Assembly (NCBI GenBank): GCA_934045075.1
Contig: OW203725.1
Location: forward strand, 16,490,269 to 16,554,268
Direction: 5' to 3'
Length of the DNA stretch: 64,000 nt
Origin: Yponomeuta sedellus
Lineage: Eukaryota; Arthropoda; Insecta; Lepidoptera; Yponomeutidae
In this document: positions 26,684 to 39,050 of the stretch, piece by piece
How positions within the stretch are numbered: the first letter of the stretch is position 1
Layout: every line of letters starts with the position of its first letter
Position numbers and translations under genes: made by a program
The notes under the pieces: generated by a model
The model's input: the letters and a program-made list of their open reading frames with translations, nothing else
What the model was told of the DNA's origin: nothing
The model's database searches: none

Positions 26684-29567
26684 TTGCATAAGCTGTTAAA
26701 TATGTTTCGTATATACTATCAAAATGTAAGAGGAATGAGAACCAAAACTAGTGCCATTTACAAAAATATCTTACAAGATAATTACGACGTCATAATTTTC
26801 ACTGAAACGTGGCTAAATTCTGATATCTCGGATAGTGAGTTTATAGATGCTCGATACCAAGTTTACCGTCGCGACCGGCAATCACAGACTGGGAATAAAA
26901 GTGTTGGTGGAGGTGTATTAATTGCTGTACTGAAAGATGTTAAATCTCTCAGAATGCGAAATTGGGACAGCGACTGTGAGGATCTGTGGCTGGTGCTTGA
27001 GCTTCTTATTGACAAAAAACCACTGCGTCTGGGTCTATGCAGTGTGTACTTACCTCCTCCGGTAAGAATAGCGTCTTTGAGTGGATTCTTGGATAACACT
27101 TGTGAGGTCCTTAACGAGGTTGATAACGTGCTTATTGTGGGAGATCTCAACTTAGGGTTTATTTCTTGGACTCTAGATAAAGATGATAGAGTTCTATCTC
27201 CCGATACTGATACGCTTAATAATTTAGGTCACGCTTTGATTGATTTCACTGCAATCTCAGGATTGAATCAATACAATGGTATCAAGAATACTTTTGACCG
27301 TACTCTCGATCTCGTGCTGTGTAGTTTGTCTTGTAAGGTCACTAAACCTGATACTCCATTCTGCAAACTGGACCACCATCATCCACCGCTTGATATCTCA
27401 TTTGATTCGTTATCATATCGGATGCTTTCGCCAATACCTCGAACAGATTTCAATTTTCACAAAGCGGACTATACACAGATACAGAAAGAACTAAAAACTA
27501 TTGATTGGGATGTGTGTTTTAGTAAGTGTAACGACGTCAATCATATGGTAGCTATCTTTTATGAGTCAATAAATAGGATAATTGAAGTTCACGTACCAAA
27601 AAGAAAACGTCGACCTCAAGCTTACCCACAGTGGTTTACAAAAGATTTAATTCTGCTTCTTAAAGAAAAAGAAAAACTTAGGACTAAATACCGCAAGTAC
27701 AAAAATCCTCGTGACCGCCTAGAGTATGAAATTCTGCGAGCACGATGTGGCAAGCTGTTTGGCAAGTGTCATAGTGACTATATAAAAAACATTGAAAGCA
27801 GCATGAAGGATAACCCTAAATTATTCTGGAGCTTTATAAAAAACCAAAAAAAATCTACCTCTAACATACCTTCTGAAATGAAATTAGATAACGTAACAGT
27901 CAGTACTGGCAGTGGGATTGCTGGTAAATTTGCAACTCATTTCCAATCAACTTTTAGCTCTGCTTCTAATACCACTGTGGACGTTGCTCCAGCACTAGTT
28001 TCTCCCTCTGTTGGTAATCTTTCATCAGTTATGCTTGATGAAAGAACAATACTCAGGCACATGAAAATAATAAACATCAATAAAGGTCCCGGTCCAGATT
28101 GTATCCCTCCTATTTTTGTCAAAAGATGTTCCTCTGCATTATCATATCCCCTTAAAGAAATATTTAACAGATCCCTAACAACTGGTATTTTTCCTGATGA
28201 ATGGAAGAAAGCTCGTATAGTCCCTGTCCACAAAAAAGGCAACACGACCTATATTCAAAACTATAGACCCATCTCAATTTTAACTTGCTTTTCTAAGTTA
28301 TTTGAATCGGTCGTGAAACCAATTGTAACTGCCCATACTCAACACCTAATTAGCATAAGGCAGCACGGTTTCCGGGAAAGACATTCAACTGTTACGAATC
28401 TCGCTGCTTATGTCTCTCACTTAATGAAAAGCGTAGATAGTGGTCGCCAAAACTGATTCAGTCTATACAGACTTTAGTGCTGCATTCGATAAAGTAAGTC
28501 ATGGTATTCTGTTGAAAAAACTTCGCGAACAGTATGGTTTTAGCGGACCAATTCTTGCATGGTTTGAATCTTATTTGCGGAATCGCCCCCAATCAGTAGT
28601 AGTTCATGGATATGAGTCTGACTCATATATTGCTTCTTCCGGAGTTCCTCAAGGCTCCTTGCTGGGTCCGGTCCTTTTCGTCCTTTTTGTCAACGATATA
28701 GTGTCATGCATCCACCACAGCAGCTGCTCATTGTACGCGGATGATATGAAGATATTTAGGGAAGTCATAGATTCTTCCGACGTAGTAAAACTACAGTCTG
28801 ACTTAGACAGAGTGGTGATGTGGTGTTCCATTAATCGCATGGAGATGAATGCCATTAAGTGCCAGCATATAAGTTTTACTAAAAAGAAAAATTCAGTCCA
28901 TTCCGAATACTTTATCAACGGAGAGCAGGTTGTTCGGGTTAGTAGGGTTCGTGACCTGGGTGTAATCCTGGACTCGACTCTCAGTTTCGTTCCACATATC
29001 GACTGTATTATCGGCAGAGCGGCCAAGTTACTGGGATTCATTAAACGCTCTACGAAAGATTTCAGAAATGCTGACACCAAAATTGCAATTTTTAATGCCC
29101 TAGTCCGTAGCATATTAGAATATGGAGCAGTTATCTGGAATCCTCTTTATGCCACCCACTCCACACGCATAGAATCGATCCAGCGAGCTTTCACAAGGCA
29201 TCTTGCGTTTGTGTCTCCGGGAATTAGTCATAGATCCTCATACGACGCCCGACTGAAGCACTTCAACATGTTACACCTGTGGAAGCGTAGACAGATGCAT
29301 GATTTAATATTCCTGAGCAAATTAATTAATGGCCGAGCGATTTGTGAAGATTTACTTGAACGTATCGATTTTAAGATTCCGAGACCCAACTCCCGACTGA
29401 AACTATCAGCAATTTTCTCCTTGCCCATCTGTAAAACTAACGTAGGCTTCAATGCACCATTAAATAGGATGCTCCGAACTTACAACGAGTGCTGGAGTAA
29501 ATTTAATTTGGATATTTTTCAAGACAGCCTTGGCACTTTTAAGTCTAAATTAATTTCTAATATCTAA
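26684..29567 (+). pseudogene. LINE ORF2: endonuclease-reverse transcriptase, one frameshift
   Basis: The first frame is 26684-28456 (590 codons; a likelier start is M7 at 26702), the second 28440-29567. The endonuclease occupies ~8-235: N14 (YQNVRG), E41 (TETW), D154/N156 (GDLN), D209 (TLDLVL), D230-H231. The RT starts ~505 (KKARIVPVHKKGN, NYRPISILTCFSKLFE, HGFRERHST). It continues in the second frame with D11 (YTDFSAAFD), GVPQGS 68-73, YADD 99-102 and the thumb/C-terminal region. All catalytic residues are present. The break falls in AAAA at 28449-28452; with three A bases the two frames would be continuous. Whether this is genomic or an assembly error in a homopolymer cannot be told from the sequence. 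Confidence 0.88.
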
Positions 29568-29795
29568 AAATTCTTAAAATTCTTATCTTACGTGGTAATA
29601 ACTTCTATATTATCACCGTATTGTAATATTGCATTTCTAGTTGTCTGCGTATATGTAAGTCTAAAAATGCTGTGTATACCTTTAATTGGCATAATCGCTA
29701 GCCCTAAGTCACTTTTAGTATAAGCTTTATCATGTTTGCGTGCTTGCTGTTGGTGTACCTAATGAATAAAATAAAAATAAAAATTTATTTTAAAA

Positions 29796-32380
29796 TCAAC
29801 ACATTAATCTTGAAGCTATATACATATTATGATATTCTTTATCGCAAGAACGTCTCCAAGCGTGTAACAATAACAGACACGGCGATCCCCAGCTCGGCAT
29901 ATTAATCGATCGCCGAGTACCTTCGAGTGTGCCGAAATAGTTTTCTCTTATTATCGATGCTCGAATGATGTCAACGTTCAAGTTTACGAGCTCGTCCGTA
30001 TTTAATAAATATGTCGGTCTCTTCCGAACCCCAATTTTACGACTCTACAATAAAACATGTCTCGGTGAACCAAATTTATATGCGTACATAAAGTTTTATA
30101 TCTCCGCGACTAGTACCGTAGGCCTTCTTAATTGTAGTCGATCATGAACCGCGCCATGCCGAACTCGATTGATTTCATAATGAAGTACTCGTGAGGGTCG
30201 TCGCTCGTTTGCTACTTCACTCGGCTAAATTAATTGCAGCATGCAGGTAATTAGCAAGTTCATGTGGCAGTAGATTGGTCACATCTGCTGAAAAACTAAT
30301 AACTGACTAAGTCAAAAGATTCTCGATAGTTGAGTAACAGATTACACGATCACACAATAATGACTAGATTTTAAACGAGAACTAGATTGCCCGGAAGAAA
30401 CTCGCTACTTTTTGGGCCTCACCAAGGCACAACTAAGACTGATACGAATTACAGACACCTTTATCATAACAAAACAAATGCAAGCGGACGTGAAGTGAGC
30501 GAAGGGTCAAGTGAAAAAATATACACAAAAACATTATTAAATACTTTTACATTTTTAAACTTTTTTTTAAATATATATAAAATATTTTATTCCAAAATTT
30601 ACGGCAACAAAATATAATTCAAAATAGCAAATTAAAAAAGTGTGTTTTATTTTACTTTAATTTGAAAGGTGGAGAAATATCGGTGGTGGTCGTATCGCGG
30701 TGAAATATGCTACTAAAAAGAATGAAAATAATTAAAATGAAAAGTAGCATTTAATATCTGAACATATTTTAATCAATCCCATAAGTACCATTGGCATTAC
30801 TAGAGTTCGCCATGTTTTATAACAGCGTGGCAAGTGACACGTAGAAGAATGCTCTCAAGCAGGGCGACCACATAAAATGACTTTTCTAATGGCGTTATTT
30901 GTTGCCGTATAATTTCTCCGTTACCACGGAGCCGCCGGTCGACGTCGCGAGCCTCAGATCTTGTACAAAGTAGGCAATAGTAAACCCACCCCACAACCAC
31001 TACGACGGTGTCGCAATAAACATCGACACACCGCGCAATCACGCTAATTAACTACAACAATCGAGTTTGGTTATGCAATAATAAGAGCTATTTACAAATT
31101 GGCCTATGACAGTAGCAGTTAGTCACGCTTGTTGAACTTTTGTTCCTTTAATTAATCATCAGAGCAATAACTCTTTTGCTGGGTGAATAAATATTAAATT
31201 TCATTTCGCTAATAGTGTTCGGGTAATTGCGTGTGTAGCAATTATGCGGACGTGTCCGGCCCTGCAGTTACGGCCGGTAATGAGAGGCAGAACTCGGAAT
31301 TAGCTCCCTGTCTCAGGTGCCCCCAGTGCATTCGATTGTTCTGTAGGTATGTACTATTACGTGAGCTGTTGGTGACATAAAGGTGCGTTGTTAACAGGAT
31401 TTGTTGTCTGAAAATTATTGGAAATACACTGACTCCGAGCTATCAAATGTTAAGAAAATTTTGTGGAAACCAAAAATTAATTTTGTTAATTGATTTGAAC
31501 GAAGGAAACGTATACAATGTATGCTACAAGAATTGCAAGGTCGCTATTTCGTAATAATCTCGTAGTACATGGCCGTAGCTGCGTAGCAATATGCCAGTCG
31601 TCGCTCGTTCGTAGCTAGCGTAGCAGTGTAAGTAGTGGTAGGTACTTAAATAAACCCTTTATTCGCAGTAGTACGTGGTAGTACCATTGGCTAACTCCAC
31701 GATGGAACCATTGCAAATTTAGTTTCGCACTAGTCTCATTCATGCGTACAAGCTCAAATGACGGAACTAAAGCGAATACTTGTGATTTCAAAAAAAACTG
31801 CGATTTTTAACTGATTTTTTTTATATGCGTCAAAATATAGACGACACAAAAACTTACAAACAAAACGAGGAATCATACGAAAATTTTTGATTCCTGATTG
31901 TACCACCTCGTTGATGTGCATGATGTTTTTTAAATTAGTTCTTCACATTTTCTTATAACTGTGTAGCCGCTCTCGGAAACCGATTTGATTTATCTGCGGC
32001 AATGGTGTTTTTTAGTTTTATAAGGTTTGTAGCTACAATATAAAAAGTTGAGGGATGGTTTGGCACGCTAGATCTAGACGCTAGACATAGTGTCATTGAA
32101 AAAATTACGAGCAGTAAGTAGCAATTACCAACGAATCACTGAGTAAGGCCTAGACAGGCGTTCATTTATATACTCGTGAAATATAAATATCATATGTCGG
32201 TGTTTGTCATCAAACTTCTCATATACGGATTCATTACGATACTGATTTTTTGTATATATTCAGCAAGTCTGAGAATAAGTCGTATACTAATATCATGCGG
32301 CGAAAACGTTTGCAGGATCAGCTAGTAAGTAGATATGATTTCAACTTTGCAGCAGAAATGTAGGGGCCGCTCCTTGACCG
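29796..32380. other. Low-repeat stretch; possible host regulatory or intronic DNA
   Basis: None of the window's repeat families is evident here. GC-richer islands occur at 30090-30240, 30890-31040 and 31240-31330. Several homeodomain-type TAATTA/TTAATT cores cluster at 30225-30260, 31045-31055 and 31145-31160. A TATA-like word is not obvious and ORFs are short (the longest, 80 codons, minus 30800-31042, has no domain). Conservation in related genomes would be the test. Confidence 0.3.
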
Positions 32381-32409
32381 CTTCATACCTTGATTTGTAA
32401 ATTGGAGTA

Positions 32410-32567
32410 AAAGGGAAACGTTACGTATAGATACATAGATAGAGAACACTTTATTGCACAACCAAAAAAAAATGAATACAGCCATGATTTCTTAAGTCTA
32501 AGTAATGTTATACAATTGGCGGTCTTATCGCTAAGAGCGATCTCTTCCAGACAACCTTGGGACGGAG
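32410..32567 (-). repeat. LINE 3'-UTR fragment (reverse)
   Basis: CACTTTATTGCACAACC (reverse of a poly-A-proximal end), GGCGGTCTTATCGCTAAGAG and CTCTTCCAGACAACC are typical, on the minus strand, of a lepidopteran LINE 3' UTR. It lies directly beside a perfect local duplication. Confidence 0.55.
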
Positions 32568-32818
32568 TGGATTGCATGAAGAATATAGTTGGTACGTGCA
32601 TGTACATAAATAATCTTCCGAAAAAGCACTAACTGGTTACGAGAAAAAGAGTTTGAAAAATATATACGAAGCGATTTTCCCATAATTTAATTTCATGTGG
32701 ATTGCATGAAGAATATAGTTGGTACGTGCATGTACATAAATAATCTTCCGAAAAAGCACTAACTGGTTACGAGAAAAAGAGTTTGAAAAATATATACGAA
32801 GCGATTTTCCCATAATTT
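32568..32818. repeat. Perfect tandem duplication, 130-bp period
   Basis: The segment from TGGATTGCATGAAGAATATA to GCGATTTTCCCATAATTT occurs at 32568 and 32698 with no difference over about 120 bases, separated by AATTTCATG. Complete identity means a recent event or an assembly artefact. Both minus ORFs here are shadows of the duplication. Confidence 0.92.
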
Positions 32819-32819
32819 T

Positions 32820-33480
32820 CTTCACGGAGGGTGCTTTAAGAGTTTCTGGGAATGTCTGCGAGGGGGACAGTTAACTGGCGAGCGACTGCTATTGACTCAT
32901 TGTCGGTCTAGCACAGGCTATTCAGACTGTACGTATATTTTCGGGTGAAGGTATAAAGTCGCGCTTTTACAATCTTAGTAGGCTCGGACAGAGTAATCAT
33001 AATCATAACCTTTATTGTCATAAGCATTTGTACAAAGCTGCTAAACTACAATCAATTATATGTAGGTTGTTGGGTAAAATAAACAATTTTAAGAGTGAGA
33101 CGTCTTAGTGACTAAAACTGTGGGCCACTAAGATAGTATTGCGGACACGTCTTGTGAATTCCGATTTTTGCTTCAGTCCAAAGGCGTTTTGTTGCAAAGG
33201 CTCTTTTATCGTTCCAAGAAACACCTTTATTTTGGTATAAAGTGTGTTAACCGTAAGACCAAGGCGGTAGCCCAAAATTTAAATACTCTCTACTAATGAT
33301 ATATTGTTTGATATATGAGATCTGTGTAATAGGTCCATGAATATTTATTTATTATTTATTTATTTAGCCTTATAGACAACATAGACGAGGTCAAACATCT
33401 GTTGTATCTTGAGATACAATATAATGCAATTGAATGCGATGCCATGTAATGCTTGCAATACAATTCAATACGATACAATA
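32820..33480. other. Fragments of LINE tails; no gene
   Basis: CATAACCTTTATTGTCATAA at 33004-33023 looks like a reversed LINE tail. GATCTGTGTAATAGGTCCATG, then ATTTATTTATT (33318-33360), matches 62770-62830 and is another LINE-type 3' end. Around 33420-33490 the word AATACAAT(G/T) recurs imperfectly. Confidence 0.45.
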
Positions 33481-33483
33481 CAA

Positions 33484-33682
33484 AGCAATAAATTTTTATT
33501 TTTTTTCTCCAGGTGCTAACTCGACGATAGTTTTAATACAATAAATACCTACATAGATAACCGTCCCAGGCCCGAGACAAATTAGAAAAGTTCGGTTCCT
33601 AGTTTGACCCGGCCGGGGATCGAACCCGAGACCTTCAGTTTTACAGTCAGCGTTCTAAACCGCTGCGCCACCGAGGTCGCCA
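33484..33682 (-). mobile_element. tRNA-derived SINE, family H
   Basis: On the minus strand: CCTCGGTGGCGCAGCGGTTTAG (A box), GGTCTCGGGTTCGATCCCCG (B box), then a body with CTAGGAACCGAACTTTTC, ATCTATGTAGGTATTTATTG and a closing A/T tract near 33484-33505. Both pol III boxes are canonical, so this copy may be transcription-competent. A degraded relative of the body (CTATCGTCGAATTAGCACCT) is at 62712-62732. Confidence 0.8.
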
Positions 33683-34283
33683 TCAAATGCGTTTGAAACA
33701 TAAATGCCTTTTTGTTTCAAAAGCATGTTTCAAACGCAAATAAATTTTGATTTGATAATTTTAAAGCTCTTGTCATTTGGCATGGAGAGATGTCATGTTT
33801 CGCCAGTTGGGTAGCACCCCCACAATTCATCGGACTCTTTGCAAGTCTAAACACATCGTTTCTTAAGCCACCAATGAAATCGTGTAAACGAAACGAAAAT
33901 CTTTTTTATTTCCCTACTTCTTATCTCCGGCTTGCCACAGCCTGGGAAAGCGACGCCTCTTGGGCTTTGCCTTCTCTATTATTTACTTATGCTTTTGATA
34001 GTTTCATGAGATTGTTGGTTGATAAAATGTCGTGTTTGTGTGTTTGACACTGACTCAACTGGAGAGTTCAAAAGGGGAGCAAACGTTTCTGTTAGAAAAG
34101 CTATACAGGTGAAGCTTCTGGAATTATTGCTATTTTTTACGTATAGCATTTGTAAAAAAAACTGTTCGTAGCTTAAAATTAATATGGAAAAACGTAACCA
34201 GGAAACTAAACAATATACGTATTTGATGCATGAATTTTATAAACGTAAGTTGAACTGTGATCTATATAAGGTTGTTATGTTGT
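33683..34283. other. No gene recognised
   Basis: A 16-bp-arm hairpin (TGCGTTTGAAACAT ... ATGTTTCAAACGCA) lies at 33688-33741. The 85-codon frame at 33790-34047 has no domain. Confidence 0.35.
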
Positions 34284-34541
34284 GTAACTTTTATAAATAA
34301 TTAAAACTGGAACGACTTCAACTGATGCTTTATTTGTAGATACTGCTATTTTATAATAAAACAGAAAAACTGGATAAAAACGGATAAGCAGGTAAAATAG
34401 TCAGATCTAGTCAACGTGTGAGGTGGCAACGACGAAAAATGAGGGAAATCGAAAAAAGTGTGACGTAATTTTAAATATTTGAAAGTGATAGATAGAAAAA
34501 AAATATAAAAAATGGTGTAAAGAAGTTTGCACAGTTACAAG
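34284..34541 (+). repeat. Dispersed repeat family G, copy 2
   Basis: Same order of words as 17222-17470, same orientation, more diverged in the centre (the AGGTGGCAACGACG segment). Confidence 0.6.
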
Positions 34542-35530
34542 GTTAATCTCTAAACAAATAGGTGATTAATGTTACTTCTTACTTCCTAAGCCGCTACAAT
34601 CCTATGACCATGATAGCTAACCAATGGCGTTACAAGCCTTTGTCGGCCTTTGATGCACCGCTAATTTATCCAATGTTATTCTTGGTATACAGGAAGAACT
34701 AGATTTCTCAAACACTAACAATTAAATTTATTTCAACGTAAGGAATTTACATTCTGTTTGCTAAATGTCAAAGTAAAATGTAACATGAAAGTAAAAGCAG
34801 CTGCCTTCGCGCCGCTGTAGTGTAGTGGAGAAAAAAGCAGCGGAAAAAAACTCCACTCTAACAATCTTTTCTCAAGTCAATGGGTTAACAATCTATTAAG
34901 TCATTGTTAACCGCTATCCATGTCCAATAATGATCGTTTGGTGCCAAAATAGAAATCATTTCCACCCTGAAAATTTCTGTCTTAGACTTCTTTAAACTAT
35001 TTCACTTGCATAAAATGTTGGACGTCGCCGTGTATCTTGGATTTAAGTATTATTGTACTGTGTTAAATTCACTTGTGAACAAAACTTTTTCTTGGGTTCG
35101 GAAGTGACTCTACAAGAAGCCATACGTCTGGCGCATGATTGGAACGAATGGAGAGCGTTGGTGACGCAAGTTGCTCAATAGTGCCTTCAGTCACGAGGAC
35201 ATGACGAAAAATATCATAATATTGTCCTAATATTCTGTAACGGTATTAAAAGGTATGAAGCTTTTTTTACATAGTTTTTCATTGATCTTTCATTCTGTCC
35301 TATAATTATGAAATCAACATTTAAAACGACGCCAGCAGCTTTAGATTTCTTTCGTTTTTTCATTGCTTCTTTATCTTTTGACAAAACACGTGTATTGCCA
35401 ACTTTTAGCTACTTGCAAATGATTTATTTTTCCTGTTTCTACTGCAGTCTTATTCATAATTTTCTATATACAATTTTAAAATAAACAGTGTTATCAAAGT
35501 CATGTATCATTTATATCAAAAAACCAGTTC
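34542..35530. other. No gene recognised
   Basis: The stretch includes a relative of the 715-1030 unit at 35378-35480 (TCTTTTGACAAAACAC, ACTTGCAAATGATT, TTTCTACTGCAG). Otherwise no supported feature. Confidence 0.35.
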
Positions 35531-35535
35531 TAACT

Positions 35536-35790
35536 ATATTTCGTCAGGCTGTGGCAGTATGCGGGCGAACATCTCACCAGCAATGTCATTTAGTGTTAAT
35601 GCCAACTGTGGACGAGGCGACTGCGAATTGCCACATTTGACTCTGCCGGCCCCCGCGCCATCGCTGAGCCAGGCTTCCGTATGAGCCGCGACTTTGAACG
35701 ATGTCCCGGAGGTTAGTGGCTTATTTTGATGTGGGAATAAAATGAGCAGTTCGGTTTGTGAGCTGAGCTTACGACAGCTGGTGATTTTCA
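35536..35790 (-). other. GC-rich candidate coding island, unidentified
   Basis: This ~55% GC island in AT-rich DNA is open on the minus strand (85 codons, containing SQTELLILFPHQNK, AAHTEAWLSDGAGAGRVKC and LTLNDIAGEMFARILPQPDE). It is also open over 60 codons on the plus strand. The minus frame has a possible internal donor (GCTGGTGAGAT). I recognise no family. It may be an exon, a transposon remnant or chance. Confidence 0.2.
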
Positions 35791-37925
35791 CGGATGGATT
35801 TCTTCAGATGAAACTATGATCAAGATACGTCCTACAGATGTTGGTACTGTTGTTAAGACAGTGCGTCCCGTTTACTTGTATTGTCTTATTTATTTAAAAT
35901 TTAACGGCGTAATTTACAACGACAACACGAATAAATTGCAAGTGATATTAATAATTAGCTACTTTTATTGTATGCATCTTGGTAAGAAATGTATAAATTA
36001 TCGCCTTTGAAAGGACTTGTTAACTAATTTGAGAAATAAATTGTTTCACTTAATTGTAACTACGTTGTCAGTTACTTAATCTAACTTAAATCCATAAGTA
36101 TAAAATAAACCTACATAAATTTAAATTATTAGGTTCTTGGTTTGTTTGGCTTAAAGTTCAAAAATTGCTACCTGAATTGTTATTATTAAGATCTATGATT
36201 ATTACTTTTTGCAAAAGCGTATTTTAAAAAAAGAAAAAAATATAAATATTTCGTTGAATAAGCTCTTTAATGTGCAAGAGTTAAGGCTCAGTCTTCATCT
36301 TAGCTGTTAAAGCTTAATAATAACGTCATTACTACTTTATTTTTAAATTGTAGGTACCGATTGATTAGCTCAGCTAAAAATGTTTACTTGTTGCAATTTC
36401 AGCTCTAAACAGTTAAGTTTTTACAATTTGATGACTTAATTTGTTAGTCGATACGAAGTCAGATCTCGGCTTTGTTGTCTATAAGTTTTAATTGTTGATT
36501 GTTTATAGAAACGTCGCCGTCGTCTTAATGACAAACTCCAAAAGACACACACACACTCGGAATAACCTCATTTGTCTCCGCAAGTGCAGTTTCCGTCGCT
36601 CATTAGGAGGACGTCGAGTGTCCTGCAGAACTTGTGAACACCAGCTGAATTTCCAAATGGGTTCGATATAGAGTGCCCGGCCTAGTTATGCGAAAACACG
36701 TCGTATTCCTCGAGAATAGAAACGAGGTTTCAAAAAGCTGAGTAAACGGCTTCGTCCGCGCAGACCAAAATGCATTGATAGAGTTCTTATCTTTAGTAAT
36801 CCCGAGATCTTTTGTTCCGATTAGACTAAAATAGAGCGGTTAATTAAAATCAACCCTAAATCACCAGTTTCTCTTTTCCCCGAGTGGACTGCAAAATAGG
36901 TCAATGAATTAAGTGAAGTGTTCTATAAGTAATTTTGCTTTCGGAAAATACAATTTAGTGGAGTCCTAGTGACATAAGAAATTGTGAAAAAAATACATAA
37001 CTTAACATTTCAAAACATAACGTTTTAGTTATATTTATACATTTATTTCAGAGTAGAGTACAACTATCATGCCTGTTAATATAACATCTCAACTCTGTTC
37101 TGCCTCTTATACAAATAAATGAATCTTATCTTATCTCATATCATCTCATCTCAGCTTATCTTATCTACTTGCATTTACAAGTTAAGACATAAGTACTATG
37201 AGGGGAACCACAGGCTAAATAATAAGTTAGAAAACCAGCTTAAATTCAAACGTTTTACAAAACAACCCTTTTAAACTGATGCGTTTAGAAATAAAATTAC
37301 AAGCCGCAAAGTGAGTGCATTCTATTTTACGTGCACCGATTTATGGCACTCCATGAGTGTTTTATTTGCTTAATAAACTTTTAACGGGCAATCCTTGCAG
37401 AGACATTGCAAAATAAACGGGCCGCTATGCAATGTTAAATAGACTACTTTGTGAAATGTGTACGTTTTAAATAAAAGCCAATATTTATGCTGCGTGGGTG
37501 GCTCACATATAAGACTTAACTAGCACATGAATGTTTCCCATATTTATTTTTAATATGGTATTCTTTGCCGTCGTCTGGTTTTCTAAGAACTAGAGCACAA
37601 CTACTATTTTTGAGAAACCCATTGGAAAATCCAATATAACTTGGACAAAAGTAGCTTTGATCATACTTTACTTTTATACCAGCTGATTTATTACTATTGA
37701 ACTTTATTATTAAAATTATGATTGCATGAAGCAAATATTGTACAACAGAAGTGTTTAATACTAATTAGTATTTTATTCTAGATAACCATCGGGTGACGGG
37801 TAAAGGTGCCCAAACGACAAATTAAAGAAATACTTTTTTAAGTAGTACGGATATAAATAAAATTACATACTGCATAAATTAGATTACTTGCATATCTCTC
37901 ATATAAAAATTGATATAATAAAATG
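35791..37925. other. Low-repeat stretch; possible intronic or intergenic host DNA
   Basis: 36480-36790 is GC-richer and non-repetitive (for example GTCGCCGTCGTCTTAATGAC). (CTTAT)n-like words run at 37122-37166. A reversed LINE 3'-UTR scrap (AATTAGTATTTTATTCTAG) is at 37762-37780. No gene was supported. Confidence 0.3.
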
Positions 37926-37929
37926 ATAT

Positions 37930-38190
37930 CGCACCCTCAGAACGAAAGAGGCCTAAGTCAAAAAATAGTTTAAATACTCAAAAAAATCTCAAAAAATTGA
38001 GTAACCTAACCTAACAATCATAGAGAGACATAAAAAGATATGCTCTATCCGATGAATAGAAAAACAAAGGCCTTATTGTAAAAAAAGAGCAAAGCGAATC
38101 TTCCGTCTACGGCATAGCTTTTTATGACTCTATGATTGTAACTCAATTTCACTATTTTTTGACTTAGGTCTCTTTCGTTCTGAGGGTGCG
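37930..38190. mobile_element. MITE with ~45-bp near-perfect TIRs
   Basis: The left end CGCACCCTCAGAACGAAAGA continues to ..AAGTCAAAAAATAGT. The right end runs from ACTATTTTTTGACTTAGGTC to TCTTTCGTTCTGAGGGTGCG. The inner arms also pair (AATTGAGTAACC..CAATCATAGAG with CTCTATGATTGTAACTCAATT), so most of the 261 bp folds. ATAT is present on both outer sides. The minus ORF at 38045-38263 is not protein-like. Confidence 0.85.
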
Positions 38191-38453
38191 ATATGTAATA
38201 CTTATACATTAGAATAAACGTGTACACGAAAATAGCAAGATACATATAGTGCGTACCCAACATTCTTTATTTATTTTATCTATCTTATTGTGGTGATATC
38301 ACCGCTTTTGCATTTGTCTCCAAAGATTTAGTCGGCCGTCCAAAAGAACTCCGATCAATGTTACCACTTTTCAAAATATCGTCCAAGTAGTCATAAAATA
38401 TAAGTAGACTTTGGTAGTATCTATTCGGCGTAAATACTTTTAGGAATCTTCGT
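38191..38453. other. No gene recognised
   Basis: Short AT-rich interval. The 61-codon minus-strand frame at 38285-38470 has no domain. Confidence 0.35.
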
Positions 38454-38636
38454 TGTCCACTGCTGGACATAGCCTTCCCCTAAAGAGCGCCACGATATGC
38501 TATCATAGGGGGTAATGCAAATAATCCCCACGCTGGGCATGCGGGTTGGGATCGCAGTTCGGTGAAATTGTACTGCACGGGGCGCTGCTACCCACCCCCC
38601 GGTTTGTGTCCCTTAGTCGCCTTTTACGACACCCGC
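38454..38636 (+). repeat. Repeat family E, full-length-like copy
   Basis: TGTCCACTGCTGGACATAGCC, CCCCACGCTGGGCATGCGGG, TTGGGATCGCAGTTCGGTG, TACTGCACGGGGCGCTGC and CCCTTAGTCGCCTTTTACGA mark it. Other copies: 42745-42820 and 63849-64000. I know 'ccactgctggacatag' repeats as typical of Lepidoptera; the class is not determined. Confidence 0.65.
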
Positions 38637-39050
38637 AAAAAATAAATTCTAAAAAGTCAGTTGAATTCTATCTGGTAAAAAATGCACTAATTAAGGAAAA
38701 TCTCAAAAGAGACTTCGTAAAAGAACTAAAGTACGCATTTCCTCGCAGATAAAACCCAATGAGTACGTTAAAAGGCTACCGTGCTGTCCTGCACACTATT
38801 TACTCACATATATATATTTATTACAGTTACTCTTTTCAGCATTGTATTCAGGTTAATAAGAAAACTACAGCACTGAGTATTAGTGCATACTTACTAATGC
38901 CTAAAGATTATGTTACCAAAGTGTAGGTAAACGTTGAAGGCTCAATACCAAATTCATGCTAAAGAAGAACATACAGAACAACTGCGCCAACAAACTTCCT
39001 AGTAGTTTGGCAGAATTTATTCTAGATGTTTGATAATGATGATATTAACC
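38637..39050. other. No gene recognised
   Basis: AT-rich interval between repeats E and D. Confidence 0.35.

Larger units (their letters stand above)
25140..29795 (+). mobile_element. Nearly intact non-LTR retrotransposon, CR1/Jockey group
   Basis: A LINE with two ORFs: ORF1 ending 26649 and ORF2 from 26684 or 26702. The sole lesion noticed is one surplus A in the run 28449-28452, which splits ORF2. The 3' UTR is ~220 bp and ends in AATAAAATAAAAATAAAAAT at ~29762-29785. The 5' UTR upstream of 25300 includes TGTGAGTGTATAGTGCAG, but the exact start is uncertain. A TSD was not resolved. Motif style (YTDFSAAFDKVSHGILL, GVPQGSLLGPVLF, YADD) and the PHD-like ORF1 place it in the CR1/Jockey assemblage; the precise clade (for instance Daphne) is not determined. 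Few lesions imply recent activity or a single sequencing error. Confidence 0.85.

Noticed and set aside
28649..29113. 154-codon minus-strand ORF
   Set aside because: Antisense shadow of the reverse transcriptase of the 25-30 kb LINE.
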